A DNA stretch of 64,000 bases from Ostrinia nubilalis (GCF_963855985.1 NC_087099.1:13608001-13672000), one strand, 5' to 3'; positions 23,131 through 34,451 are shown, numbered from the stretch's first letter. Numbers and translations: made by a program. Notes: generated from the sequence alone by a model not told the origin.

Positions 23131-24002
23131 CTAATCGATGGCAATAACACCTTCTTTCTTCTTCTCATGTTCGATATCTATGATACTGAGGCAGCTGATG
23201 CAGATCTTAACTTCGTGGTCCAGGCAGATGTATAGGTTGCATTTTTTGCACATGGTCCTGGTCTTCCGGTCCAACCTGCGAGGGCAAAACCGGCATCGTT
23301 TAGCTTTGGACCTTTTTCTGACTTCTCGAGTCTCAGCTGAGGACCCAGGAACCGATTCAGGTTCTACTTCAATTTCATCTTCGTCATCACATTCGTATTC
23401 TGATTCGGTGTCACCTTGGGGTTCAGGTTCGGATTCAGATAGGGATTCAGATTGTGCTTCACATTGAGGTTCATATGAGGTTTCAGTTTGAGATCCACAG
23501 TTGGTTGAATATCGGGGTTCAGGTTCGGGTTCAAACTGAGGTGCAGATTCAATTTCAGATTGGGGTTCAGGTTGGGGATCAGGTTGGCGTTGGAATTGAA
23601 TTTCATAACGGGGTTGAGGTTGCGGTTCAGTTTGGAATATATATTGGAATTCAAATCGGGGTTTAGTTTGGGGCTCATACTGGGATTGAGGCTGGGGTTC
23701 AGATTGAGGTTCATATTGGGGTTTGCATTTAGGTACGGGTTCAGGATCAGGGAGAGAATTTAGTCCAGATAGGGGTACAGGTTCAATAACGGGTGCAGGT
23801 AGAGTTTCAATTACGGGTGCAGGCTGTGAAATATACTGCGACTGAGGAATAAATTGCGGTTGAGAAATAAACTGAAGCTGTGGAACTGGTCGGGTGATGT
23901 AGTACGTTTCTTGTTTTTGTTCTTGTGCGTACGGGGAGGCGTACATTATCGAAAACTTCGCCTTGAGAAGCGATTCGACATACCCTAACGGCAGCTTCAG
24001 AG
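23131..24002 (-). CDS. Long Pro/Gln/Glu-repeat exon with C-terminal zinc ribbon (exon 2 of the ribbon type)
   Basis: 289 residues, the second longest exon here. Acceptor TTTTTATTATTTTTAG, phase 1, then LKLPLGYVESLLKAKFSIMY without a stop. Residues about 30-165 are irregular repeats of the PQxxPQ/PEPEP/PQSEPQ kind. About 165-225 are strongly acidic (DDEDEIEVEPES), then a basic stretch RKRSKAKR, then CRFC, CKKCNLYIC, H and CISC. The ribbon spacing matches the exons at 14343 and 57158. The repeated codons also make long antisense frames, which are artefacts. The inferred role is a disordered spacer presenting a zinc ribbon. Confidence 0.75.
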
Positions 24003-24424
24003 CTAAAAATAATAAAAATGTTATTTAATAACATGCACAATTGGAAAAAAAAATACATTGAGACAAACATAAACTTACGATTGAAGCTCACGAACAACAT
24101 TGTACATGCCACATTTATAATTTTGCAGACTTGTTACTGTACCTATATTATTTAGAAGTTTCTAGCATGTCGTATCCATACCAGCAGTAGGAAAATTACA
24201 TTAAAACAGTTGTAGCAAGCAAAAAAGTGATTTAACAAGTAAAAAATTTAGTTTTTAGTTGCGATTCATATGGGATGTCTAAAATAAACACTAGTTATTA
24301 GTTAGTATTATAAAGGACTTTATTAATAAATATAGCAAAATATTAATCCATACTTAACTATAAAAATACTGTATTTGGTCACCAGTTGGAAATACATACT
24401 GTAATGTAAGGACTATGACCAGTA

Positions 24425-24922
24425 ACTATTATGCAATCTGTTCTATGACGCCAACTGGTAAGCGCTGAAACGGTACAACCGGTCAAGTTAACTGCGCACC
24501 GCGCTGGAATGCGACAATCCCTCGCACTCACCCGCACACCTCCCCGAATTCACCTCGTCCGTACCAGAGCGTCGATGTGACGTCACAGCTGCCAGGTGCG
24601 CAGTTAACTCGATCGGCAGGGCTAGGATAAAATCTTATCGATGATTTTACACGACAAATGTATACGCTTATCGAGTAAAATCGATAAAACGGCGTGATAA
24701 ACGCTTATGCGCGCATCCTAGGCCTACACCGGTTGTAGAACACCTATCGCATTTCAACTTATCAGGATGGCGGCAACTACTGATCCCAATTTTATTTGAA
24801 TTCAAGTTGGTACATTTCATTTGAATTGTAGATAATGAAGGCTACGGTTAGCCTTCATTATCTACAATTCAAATGAAATGTACCAACTTGAAATCTCAAA
24901 CAATAATAGTAATTAAATTAAC
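24425..24922. other. Composite repeat insertion inside duplication unit 1
   Basis: It is absent from unit 2, where ACCAGTAATGAAAG is continuous. It holds three parts. 24470-24620 is related to 51290-51490 (AACTGCGCAC ... GTGCGCAGTTAACT). 24617-24728 is related to 52785-52915 (GATAAAATCTTATCGATGAT ... GATAAACGCTTAT). The third is the hairpin at 24803-24893. Confidence 0.7.
24803..24893. repeat. Perfect hairpin, about 42-base arms
   Basis: CAAGTTGGTACATTTCATTT ... AATGAAGGCTA is followed after about 3 bases by its exact complement. The lack of mismatches suggests recent origin or gene-conversion-like maintenance. Confidence 0.85.
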
Positions 24923-24958
24923 ATGAAAGCGTCGCAATATTAGGGTATGCGCAGGGAT

Positions 24959-25197
24959 TTAAATGCGCAAATATTTCCCGTCAGATGTGACGTGGTATCT
25001 CGGAGGACTGTGGTTGTGGTCCCCAAACGCATCCAGGAACTTCTCCTGATGGGTCACCAGGATGTACGCCCGACAGTTGTGGGTATTTGTGCACCGCCAT
25101 CTTTGACTATTGCGGCCCATAAACCCGAGCGTGTAGGTGTAACCCTTATACATGAAATACTTTTTGTCGCCTTTAGCCAGAATTATAGCTTTGAAAT
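24959..25197 (-). CDS. mod(mdg4): FLYWCH terminal exon, duplication unit 1
   Basis: 78 residues; acceptor CTAATTTTTTTTGCAG; phase 1. FKAIILAKGDKKYFMYKGYT, then QRWRCTNTHNCRAYI and DHNHSPPRY. Identical to the 25703 exon except for a few residues (FMGRNSQ against FKSRNSQ; THN against TYN). The first 12 exon bases are shared also with the exon at 26847. Confidence 0.9.
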
Positions 25198-25524
25198 CTG
25201 CAAAAAAAATTAGAAATTAATTATACTACGTTTTATTAAAAAAATAATATAACGTTGCGGTTAGTTCCTTTAGAGTGCGTAAAACGAGTAATTCACCGCA
25301 TTCAAAGGATGATTCCTTTTTTTCAAAGTGTTTTTGTCCTTTTACTTGAAAACAAGCGTATTGTGTAATAATATTTTCAATTACATAATTTAACTAAATT
25401 GTTGGTCTTATTTTTAGGAATTCTCTTCTTAGAATATGGAAAAATTCTTAGACTGTATAAGTAACACCTTATGGTCAGACGTCTTACTGAAAATGACTTA
25501 AATACGTTACAGCATTCGATAATT

Positions 25525-26163
25525 TCATATGGGATGTCTAAAATAAATACTTTTTACTATTTTAAAGGACTTTATTAATAAATGTAGCAAAATATTAATT
25601 CATGCTTAACTATAAAAATACTGAATTTCGCCACCAGTTGGAAATACATACTGTAAAGTAAGGACTATGACCAGTAATGAAAGTGTCGCAATATTAGGGT
25701 ATTCAAATGCGCAAATATTTCCCGTCAGATGTGACGTGGTATCTCGGAGGACTGTGGTTGTGGTCCCCAAACGCATCCAGGAACTTCTCCTGATGGGTCA
25801 CCAGGATGTACGCCCGACAGTTGTAGGTGTTTGTGCACCGCCATCTTTGACTGTTGCGACTCTTAAACCCGAGGGTGTATGTATAACCCTTATACATGAA
25901 ATACTTTTTGTCGTTTTTCGCCAGAATTATAGCTTTGAAATCTGCAAAAAAAAAAACATTAAGAAATTAATTATACTACGTTTTATTAAAATAATAATAC
26001 AACGTTACGGTCAGTTTCTATAGATTGCGTAGAACCAGTAATTCACCGCACTCATAGGGTGATTCTTTTTTTTCGATGTGTTTTTGTACTTTTACTTGAA
26101 AACTAAACGTATAATTTTTTTCAATTACATAATTTAACTATATTGTTGGTCTTATTTTTAGGA
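25525..26163. repeat. Tandem duplication, unit 2
   Basis: The direct copy of unit 1 without the composite insertion. It ends in the same GTTGGTCTTATTTTTAGGA. Confidence 0.85.
25703..25941 (-). CDS. mod(mdg4): FLYWCH terminal exon, duplication unit 2
   Basis: 78 residues; acceptor TTTTTTTTTTGCAG; phase 1. YFMYKGYTYTLGF, QRWRCTNTYNCRAYI, DHNHSPPRY and SDGKYLRI at the end. The reading frame is fully conserved against the 24959 twin and the changes fall mainly in the loop before W. This argues that both copies are kept under selection. Confidence 0.9.
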
Positions 26164-26544
26164 TATTTGCATTTGAAAAAAAAAAAACACCTTATGTAGC
26201 AGTCAAAACTCATAACATTTATGAAGGTCATCATCAGTCATAAACAGCAAAAATCAGTCAAAAGTGCTTTCAATTATGAGTTATGACTGTCACATTATGC
26301 AATAATATCATGTCCAAAAATTATGTATTATGATTTTGTTAATTACACAAAAATCTATAAATTGAAACTAGGGTTATGCCTACCTAAACGGTCGGAAAAT
26401 ATGTTAATATCATCGTGATTCGTGCTAAGCAACTAAGTCTCCGAGTAAAAAATAATAGTAATGAGAATCCAAATTTTATATTAGTGTCGCAAAATTCGGA
26501 TTTGCGCAGCATATTAAATGCGTAGATACTTCCCGTTAGCCCTT

Positions 26545-26755
26545 TCTGTCAACTGTCATCTGCTTTGCAATGGAAGTCGAACCTTATTTCAAACTCCTCC
26601 TATGTTCTTCTGATTAATTTCGTTGCGGGTCTTCATTAATTTCATTGTCACCCGGGACAAACTTGACCTTCATTGGTTGGGTTAGGTTAGGCGGTCAAGC
26701 TATAGATCCTGGCTACACAGGAGTTGCAGTGGTGGGAACGAGAGGTGGGAATAGT
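26545..26755. repeat. Interspersed repeat, inverted copy at about 52395-52620
   Basis: CATCTGCTTTGCAATGGAAGTCGAAC ... ATGTTCTTCTGATTAATTTCGTTGCGGGTC ... GGCTACACAGGAGTTGCAGTGGTGGG recurs as its complement at 52.4-52.6 kb. Confidence 0.75.
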
Positions 26756-26764
26756 TCCGTTCCC

Positions 26765-26846
26765 GTTAGCACGTACCTAGCGTACTAAGCAGCTTAGATG
26801 GCTAGAGCTGTCCCCTGGCAAGCAAGTCGTGGGTTCGATTCCCACC
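26765..26846 (+). repeat. tRNA-like SINE fragment
   Basis: CTTAGATGGCTAGAGCTGTC (A-box-like) and GTGGGTTCGATTCCCACCTT (B-box) at tRNA-like spacing. It abuts the stop of the exon at 26847. There is no complete cloverleaf, so it is not called as a tRNA. Confidence 0.5.
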
Positions 26847-27088
26847 TTAGGCGATTAGATTTTTCAAGTTATTATCAATGCTCTTGTATTTTGGAGGGGG
26901 GTGGTCGTGGGTCCCAAACGCCTGGAGAAACTCCTCCTGATTGCTGATCACGATGGAGGCCTTACACTCGCGGGAGTTTGTGCACCGCCACCTTTGGTTA
27001 TTGCGAGCTGAAAACCCGAAGGAGTAGGTGTAACCCTTATACATGAAGAACTTTATCTCGCTATTCCTCAGAGTGATAGCTTTGAAAT
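26847..27088 (-). CDS. mod(mdg4): FLYWCH terminal exon
   Basis: 79 residues; acceptor AGTTATTATTTTGCAG; phase 1. FKAITLRNSEIKFFMYKGYT, then QRWRCTNSRECKASI and THDHPPPKY. It is a third paralogue of the 24959/25703 pair. Its last residues (NNLKNLIA-stop) run into the SINE fragment, so the original end may have been replaced. Confidence 0.88.
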
Positions 27089-27513
27089 CTGCAAAATAAT
27101 AACTTAGATAAGTATATCCTTGATTGTTAGTAGGGCAATAATTATTTATTACACCTACATAAGCTTAAAAAAACGTGATATTTCATGCATTAAGCGTGAG
27201 TTAGATAACATTTAACATTTCTAGCGTACCTTTCTGTTAGTTTTGCTATTTCCTGATGCTAAAGGTTTGAATGAAACGATTTTGTCATATCAAAATGTAT
27301 TCATATTTTCATGCAATACAAATCATTATATTACAAAATGTCCGTCCTTAACAATTATTAATAAACTTTCTGCACAATTACTATTATGTCCGTTAACCAC
27401 TACAGTTAAGCTGAATATGCTTGCGTCACAAGTGGTTTCACCACAATGGTCTAGCGCTCGATGGGGATCGACTTGCCGAGCTTCAAATCGGCAGTCCGAC
27501 GCCGACACTTGGG

Positions 27514-27770
27514 CTATCGTCGTGAAATCTTAACATACCTCCCGTCAGCTGCCTTATGGTACATCGGTGGTGAATGGTTATGTACCCCAACGGCCTTCAC
27601 TACTTTCCCCTCGTTATTCAGTTTGATGCTAGCTCGGCAGTGTAGAGTGCTAGTACACCTCCAAGATTGTCCCACCCGGGACTGGGACCTGAAGCTGTAC
27701 GTGTATTTGTTGTACATGATGAACTGCTTGTCATTGGTGTTTAATAGTGTTATTATTTCATATTCTTCAC
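27514..27770 (-). CDS. mod(mdg4): FLYWCH terminal exon
   Basis: 84 residues; acceptor CATATTATGTTTTAAG; phase 1. EEYEIITLLNTNDKQFIMYN leads to KYTYSF, QSWRCTSTLHCRASI and VHNHSPPMYH; the end is basic (VKISRR). Same subfamily as 24959, 25703, 26847 and 29302. Confidence 0.88.
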
Positions 27771-27989
27771 CTTAAAACATAATATGATCTTTTATAATAA
27801 ACACAGTGTTTTAAAAACTCTCTTCACTGATAACGTCATTTCTTTCTCCTATAATATTTTGAAATATAATAGAAATAAACTCAGTACTGCAGAACTACTC
27901 GTGATTCTGTTACATACAGGTGAATAGCCTATAGGAATATGTTACCGCCTATTATAAATCAAGTATAAAAATAAGTTTCATGACCATGT

Positions 27990-28640
27990 ATTCAAATACA
28001 CACATTACACTGGCCTACAGCCATTTTGGTGCCGGGGATTTAAGACCTGATTTTAAGTATGTCTTGCATGGCGATATCAAAAATGTAATCAGTTTTTCTC
28101 TATCAGCTCTAGTTCCCGAGATAACTAAAAAACAAATTTCACAATAAATATATATTTTTACTAGCATTAAACATCAAGAAATTGTCTTTTGAGTGATTTT
28201 TTCGAACGAAACTTACTTGGGCAATCTCGCATGATTCTCCAACAGTAGACGGTCATCATATGAGCGTCCCATCTTCCTTGGTAACTATTCTCCATTGTTT
28301 TTATGTCTTGGTGAAAACGTTTTCCTTGTTCTTCGCTTAGTTCTCCTAATTTTGTTGGAATTGATCTAGTTTACTGTTAAAATGGTGTAATTGTATACCT
28401 ATATAACAGCCTAAATCCTTGAATTGAACCAGCACATCCTATACTAATTCTACATAGTTGTCAGCCTTATGCTTTCCCAGGAAATTTTGTACAACTGTTA
28501 CAAAAGATTTCCACGCCAACCATTCCACATCGTTCATAGAAATCTTAAATTTAGTGGAGTCTTTTATTAATACAGTTATTTTAAGTCCATCAAATATGCC
28601 TGCTTTTAGTTTTTCAGTACTTAAACTTGGAAATTTCTGT
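27990..28640 (-). pseudogene. Remnant of an unnamed transposon-type protein
   Basis: Minus-strand pieces read MNDVEWLAWKSFVTVVQNFL then GKHKADNYVELV (about 28430-28545). After a gap with frame breaks come EEQGKRFHQDIKTMENSYQG and RWDAHMMTVYCW (about 28210-28350). The block recalls a protein family repeated many times in insect genomes and likely transposon-borne. The family name is not known to me. Clearly broken. Confidence 0.55.
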
Positions 28641-29300
28641 TAAATTAACTGGAAATATTAGCCATTTTCGCCATATCATAGGCACTCCAAGCTTCAAAAA
28701 CTTACGTGTGCCTTTCTAATATCTTCGCAGATGTTCAACGCACATTATACATACAATTTAAGGCACCTACACCTTACCTTTGTTTTGAATTTCAATACCG
28801 AAGTAAGCAAAATACAAAAAATTCGCCGTATTTTTAATGGTTTCACGCTGATATTTCAGTAGTATTCACCACAAACTTATCAAAATGAATCAGGATCGTT
28901 AACACAACATCTGGACGTACTATCCATAGCTAAATAGTAACATAAAGTTTATCGATGTTATTGTAATAATGACTATTTGCGAACAAGACGGGAAAAAAAC
29001 TAAAATGAGGGTAGTCGACAAACTAGAGCTGATGAGTTGAAATGAAGTATGTCAATATATTGTAGATTACCCATATTATCGATCGTATATACAAAAAGAG
29101 CTGCACCAAAAAAAAAAATTGTTTTTTGCAGGCCTGTGTTATTTTTACATAACCTATTACCATTTATTGTTAAGCTACACACATACAAATTAAACAATTT
29201 GATCGACAGATCATGTTCAGATTCTAAGACATTCTATTGGTAACTAAATCTAACAAAAAATAAGAATATTCAGACTTTTTGTACATATATGTGACGTCAG
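28640..29300. other. AT-rich spacer
   Basis: No exon was seen; 28980-29010 (AACTAAAATGAGGG) may be the other end of the transposon remnant. Confidence 0.4.
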
Positions 29301-29301
29301 A

Positions 29302-29534
29302 TCACATTCTGCAGTATCTTCCATCTGCGATCTGAACGAACTTGTAAGGGCCGTGGTTATGATCCCCGGATGATTTCAACAGACTACCCTCGTTTGACAC
29401 CATGATGAAGGCCTTGCATCCACAGCTGCACCGCCACCTCTGGCCCGCCCGGGAAGAGAACCCGAAAGAGTAAGTGTAACCTTTATACATGAAAAATTTC
29501 TTTCCATTCACCATTGTGACCAGTTTTAGGTCGC
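29302..29534 (-). CDS. mod(mdg4): FLYWCH terminal exon with tight zinc loop
   Basis: 76 residues; acceptor CCATTTATTCAACAG; phase 1. LKLVTMVNGKKFFMYKGYTY, then QRWRCSCGCKAFI and DHNHGPYKF. Only three residues separate the two canonical cysteines and an extra Cys lies between (C-S-C-G-C). Close to the 26847 subfamily otherwise. Confidence 0.88.
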
Positions 29535-29619
29535 CTGTTGAATAAATGGCACGTGAGTTCAACTTCAACACAGTATTACAAGTAGACATGCATGAGCATA
29601 ATGCATGCATCTATAGATA

Positions 29620-29800
29620 TATTATATTCGCTAGGGACTAGAATTCGCTGCCTGCTGCTGTTTCCCGAACACTATAATTCGGGCCTTTTTAAGGCGAGAG
29701 TGAATAGGCACTTATAGGGCAGTTGCAGGCACCATCCTAGACTGCTTCTCAGTTAACATTAGGTGTGATTGCGGTGATACCTTTGTTCTGAATAAAAAAA
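29620..29800. repeat. LINE/SINE fragment
   Basis: GGCGAGAGTGAATAGGCACT ... GGCACCATCCTAGACTGC ... TTAACATTAGGTGTGATTGC is a repeat-like tail, unlike the exon flanks. Family uncertain. Confidence 0.45.
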
Positions 29801-29922
29801 ACAGGACTATAAAAAGTTTTACAAAACATTTTATAGTTTTATTTAATTTAAGAGACACATACATTTTTGTTTGTAGGAGAAACTCTATAGAAATGTGAGA
29901 AAAAAAAACCTTTGCATATTCT

Positions 29923-30479
29923 CTATTTCCTGTAAGTATTTCTTCGTTTATTAGACACTTCCTTTGCATTCTTTAGAGTGTAGGTTAAACGTTTTTGGGA
30001 TACATCCAAAGTAGAGAGAATAAATTTTTGACAAACTTTTTTACGATCTTTGCCTAAGTTAATGTAGTAATCTACTGAGAATTTCCTTCTGTTGGAGTCC
30101 TTATTTCTCTTTCTCTTTACAGATACAATTTTAGCGCAGCGAATCAACCAATCAGAGCGTCGGTGCACGTCGAGACTCCAGTATAAATTAAAAATGGCCC
30201 TCCTTTGCTCTTCAGTTATCTCAAAACAACCTCTTTGACATTTTCCAGGTACACAAGGATTTTCCCTCATTGCCTTTTCTGCGATCACTTTGCCTTTTTT
30301 TGTTACATATTCTTTACCTTCATCTTTAAGTTCTTTATTTGTTTTGTTATTAACATGTCCGTCACTCCTTTTCTTCTTATGTTTATTTTTCTGTTCATTA
30401 TCACTAGTCTGTTCTGTTGGTTCAGTGCTGGGAAAATTATTTAAAAGATCGTGAATCAGTAATGTCTTTAGTAGATGAT
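29923..30479 (-). CDS. Cys/YW-domain terminal exon, copy 1
   Basis: 184 residues; acceptor TTTTTCCTTGCAG; phase 1. A Ser/Thr/Lys-rich basic region (KNKHKKKRSDG) is followed by NPCVPGKCQRGC, EEQRRAIFNLYWSLD, WLIRCAKI, a basic patch, DYYINLGKDRKKVC and ILSTLDVSQ. The order Cys-rich start, IF-x-x-YW-x-L, YY-I, VC-x-x-F, TL-D recalls the N-terminal domain of transposon-encoded proteins of insects and cnidarians; I cannot name the family. Paralogues: 30944, 34452 and, diverged, 39546. It has no FLYWCH residues. As the fourth kind of tail in the array it may bind DNA or another protein. Confidence 0.72.
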
Positions 30480-30943
30480 CTGCAAGGAAAAACAGAAGAT
30501 TGTCACCAATAATTTTCAAAATAAAAAAAATTTCAACACTGCAGATGGAAAATGGCATTTTGGCAAAATGGCTTTTACTACATTGGTTGTTTAAAGGTTT
30601 GATATCATTCTGATTAGTAACATTCATCAAAAATATTCATGTGTTTTTAGTAATTGTGAAAAAAGTAGATGGAGATAGACAGGCCTCTCAACAGGTTTGG
30701 GGAGTGTAGACCAAATCCTCCATTTTCTATTGGTATATTAGTGAGGATCATACCTACTTCTGCAGTGGAGATAGAATAAAGAGACAAGGCAGAATACAGA
30801 AAAGGTAACATTTAAAATTAAAATGAAAGTAAAAAGTTTTACGAAACATTTAACATTTTCATTTACTTAAAAAGTTACATTATTATTTGTTCGTACGAAA
30901 CTATACGTAGAAATATAAATAATAAAAAAACCTGGCATATTTC

Positions 30944-31503
30944 CTATTTTCTGTAAGTATTTCTCCGTTTATTAAACAGTTCTTTAGCATTTTTTAAGGC
31001 GTAGGTTAAACGAGTTTGACATACATCTAAAGTAGAGAGAAGAAATTGTTGGCAAACTTTTTTATGACCTTCACCTACATTAATATAGTAATCTACTGAT
31101 AATTTCCTTCTGTCCGAGTCCTTATTTTTCTTTCTTTTCACAGATCCAATTTTAGCGCAGCGAATCAACCAATCAGAGCGTCGGCGCACTTCGAGACTCC
31201 AGTATAAATTAAAAATGGCCCTCCTTTGCTCTTCAGTTATCTCAAAACAACCTCTTTGGCATTTTCCAGGTGCACAAGGATTTTCCCTCATTGCCCTTTC
31301 TGCGATCACTTTGCCTTTTTTTGTAACATATTCTCTGCCTTTATCTTTAAGTTCTTTATTTATTTTGTATGTATTAACAGTTCCTACACTCCTTTTTTTC
31401 TTATGTTTATTTTTCTTTTCATTATCACAAGTTTGTTTTATTGGTTCGGTGCTGGGAAAATGACATAAAGGATCGTGAATCAGCAATGTTTTTCGTAGAT
31501 GAT
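30944..31503 (-). CDS. Cys/YW-domain terminal exon, copy 2
   Basis: 185 residues; acceptor CATTTCTTTACAG; phase 1. HLRKTLLIHDPLCHFPSTEP, then NPCAPGKCQRGC, IFNLYWSLEVRRRSDW, DYYINVGEGHKKVC and LLSTLDVCQ. It aligns with copy 1 over the full length with one small indel and no frame break. Flanking intron sequence also matches partly (CATTTACTTAAAAAG downstream), consistent with tandem duplication. Confidence 0.72.
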
Positions 31504-31509
31504 CTGTAA

Positions 31510-32210
31510 AGAAATGATTTAGGAGCTTAAATAAATTTAAACATTTTGCAGAACGAAAATGTCATTTTGGGCAAAAATGGCTTTTACTACATTGATTGTC
31601 TTCGTAAGACAGAGAGCTAGGTTAAATTTTACAAAAAGGAATAACTGAAGGTCCTTCAAACTACTACTGTGCAACAAATATTGAATAAGTAAAATGTGAA
31701 TAAGAGTGCTAAATAAGGGTACAAGGCAAAACTAAATAAAAAAGTAAAATAATTGTATTGTATTCTTAATTTATTTAGCACAGAAAAATTAACGAATGTT
31801 CAAAATATCGAGTCAACTCTGGCAAAAAAAAAAATGAAAATTTGACAAAAAAACATTATTCATTATAGAAACTTCTTTCACACATAGTTACAAGACTACT
31901 AAAATCGGTCTAGAAAGACGCGTCATCTGAGGTATTATTTCCTCGTAAAATTCAACAAGTAAAGCATTACAACAAGAAAGATACAGGTTTTTCAAATTTT
32001 GTCACTATTATTGACACAAATTTAATGTACAAATCACAAGTCATTTCACGTCAAATTAGTTTAATAATTTTAGACAAAGCATCAACTTTTTTGTATTAAG
32101 GCACATAACATTTTTTCTCCTCCAAGTTTACAAATATCGGTCATAAAGCCAACAAATCAACATAACTAAAAAACTAATAAAAGACTTTAGATTCAAACTT
32201 TCTGAACTTA
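31510..32210. other. AT-rich spacer downstream of the transposase exon
   Basis: No piggyBac-type inverted repeat or flanking TTAA pair was recognised here; no other exon. Confidence 0.45.
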
Positions 32211-32214
32211 CTGA

Positions 32215-33986
32215 CTAAGAATGGAAGTCCCTAAAGCAGTTTCTGTCTCTCACGATACACAAATTAATCTGGCAACTCGTGCATGACATCCAAGTTTTTT
32301 TGTGGCAGACCCTGCATTTATTTTGTCGATCTGCAAATATGGCAATGTGTCTGGCATTATACCTTCTGCATCGAAGAGATGGTGTTGGAATCACAGGGAT
32401 CCTGCCTCTTCGCTTCTTCTGAGGAGTGGACGGGGATGATAAATTTGGAGCAGTCGAGGTCTCAAAATATGTATCAATTAAGACATTAGCTAACTCCAAT
32501 TTGAAACTTCGAAGCTTTTTGATGTGTTTACTTGGAGTCCCTCGAGCAGTCTGATCAGCTTTATATGAAACCCACGAGTTAGTTACTGCCAGATCTATCA
32601 TATGACCGAAGAATCTATCTGTCCATTTTCGGCTTTTGTAGCGGTTCGGAGCGACAGCCAGTAATTTGACAGCTGATTCAACACCACCCATGTTGGTGTT
32701 GTAAGCTTTTATGACGTCAGGTCTAGAGACATGTGTGTAAATACCTAAAGACTTTGACCATCTCTTACAGGTATCTGTAGGCTCCTTGGCATGAATGTTG
32801 GACATAAGAAGAACGGGTTTATTATCGAACCATTGAGTTATCGCTATATTATCGCTGGAATCAGTCAAAACTTCACAAGCTCCTTGACCTTCATGATGCA
32901 GTTCGCGGTTATTTTGTATCAAAGGTTTAGCTGATGCAGGAATACGTTTTTTCTGAATTGTTCCAGTGGCCATCAAGTGTCTTTTTGTTAACTCTTTTAT
33001 CAATTTGACACTAGTAAAATAACGGTCAAAATACAGTTTGTGCCCAGGAATAAGATCCTCTGTAAGATTTAAGACCGCTTTCTCCCTCAAACTGAAATGA
33101 GTGTTATCGTAATTAGGGTAAGTATACTGTCCTTGATATACGTCGAAATCGCATATTAGGCCCTGAGGATCAGCTAGCACAAACATTTTTAAGCCAACAG
33201 GATTAGGCTTTCCAGGGCAGTATTGTTTAATACTACACTGTTCTGTAAATGGAACGATTATCTCATCCACACAGAGGCATTGTTGCTTTGGCAGTGCGCG
33301 ACAACCTTGTTTGATTGCATTAATCAATGGACGGACTTTCCACAACTTATCAGCACTACGTTCTTCAACTGAAACATCAGCATCTACTACAAATTTAATC
33401 CTGTTTCTCAACAAAACGAATCGATCACGGGTCATAGCGGCACATATCAAAGGAAATTTGAATTTCCGATCCCAATACATCCGTAAAGTCGGATAGCCAA
33501 TACACGATATTGCCAGACTTACTCCGAGAAATTGGTAGAATTCTGCGGCTGTTAGGTTAAGTTGTGACCCTGTATCTACAGCATAGCTTAAATTGGACTT
33601 GTCAACGATGAGGTTAACTAATTCTTCGTTTATGTATTGTGTAAAATAATTTGTTTCATTGTACCCATCGCTATTTAAAGGCAGGTACGCTGGCTCTGTA
33701 AACGTAACTACGTTGGGAATGAAATCCTCGTTAGACCATTCCGTAGCTTGGGGGGATTCAGGAGTGGTACGTCGAGAGTCTTGGCGACTTCTTTGACGTC
33801 GAATCTTACGTACGCGTGGTCTGCCTGTTCCTTGACTCGTATTGGTATAATCAAGCGATTCATTATCTGATTCGTAAGAATCCGAACTTGACGAAAAAAG
33901 GGGCAATTCTGCTTCTCCGTCGCTTTCGAAATAGGTTTCATTGAAATTTAATAAATATTCCTCTATTATTTCACCGGAGACGTTAA
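32215..33986 (-). CDS. Complete piggyBac-type transposase as a phase-1 terminal exon; third acidic residue changed
   Basis: 589 residues uninterrupted after acceptor TTGTATATTTTTTTCAG, in the phase of the FLYWCH exons. An acidic/serine-rich start is followed by an RRQRSRQDSRR basic patch. The transposase core has the first Asp in CLCVDEIIVPF, the second in LYFDRYFTS, and the usual NMGGV motif. Where piggyBac transposases have the third catalytic Asp, however, this reads NMGGVESAV: Asp to Glu, and the next conserved Asp is missing too. The C-terminus has the zinc ribbon CRVC, CTSCQINLC, NCFRDFH. The open frame despite a changed catalytic site and no visible terminal repeats suggest a domesticated protein. 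Alternatively it is a degenerate resident element whose acceptor matches phase by chance. Confidence 0.8.
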
Positions 33987-34009
33987 CTGAAAAAAATATA
34001 CAAATCAAT

Positions 34010-34440
34010 TAACTGTATGATCTAATTAAAACAACAAGCACGTTATCCACAACAAACGAAAACTCTAAGAAAGAAGTACCTTTTGGCTACAATTACAAAA
34101 TTTGACCCCCCAAGATAAGCTAAACAAAACCAATAATTGCACTAGGTGTTTAGTCAAAGTTTACTTCTGCATATATTTTTTATTGAAAAATTTGATCAGC
34201 ATGACCAATTATTATCGACCGAAGGACCTTTATAACTTTGAAGGTTCATAGAGATTGGAACATGCAATTAAAACAAAAAAATCCTTTGCGTTGCGACACC
34301 AATCATAATTAAGGATTCTTGCATTAATAAGTAAAAACACTCAAAGATTTCACAAGTAATTATATTTACTTCAAGAGTTATATTTATTATTCTTTGTTTG
34401 TACGAAATTCAATACAATTGATTTGAAAAATAATAAAACA
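34010..34440. other. AT-rich spacer upstream of the transposase exon
   Basis: Intron-like; no inverted-repeat partner for the region left of 32215 was found by eye. Confidence 0.4.
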
Positions 34441-34451
34441 CCTATTATATC

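Larger units (their letters stand above)
24264..25418. repeat. Tandem duplication, unit 1 (FLYWCH exon 24959)
   Basis: Matches 25525-26163 from CATATGGGATGTCTAAAATA to GTTGGTCTTATTTTTAGGA, but is longer by an insertion of about 500 bases (24425-24922). Confidence 0.85.

Noticed and set aside
23138..23763. Several long plus-strand frames opposite the PQ/PE exon
   Set aside because: They are antisense shadows of a repetitive coding sequence and have no start context or domain.
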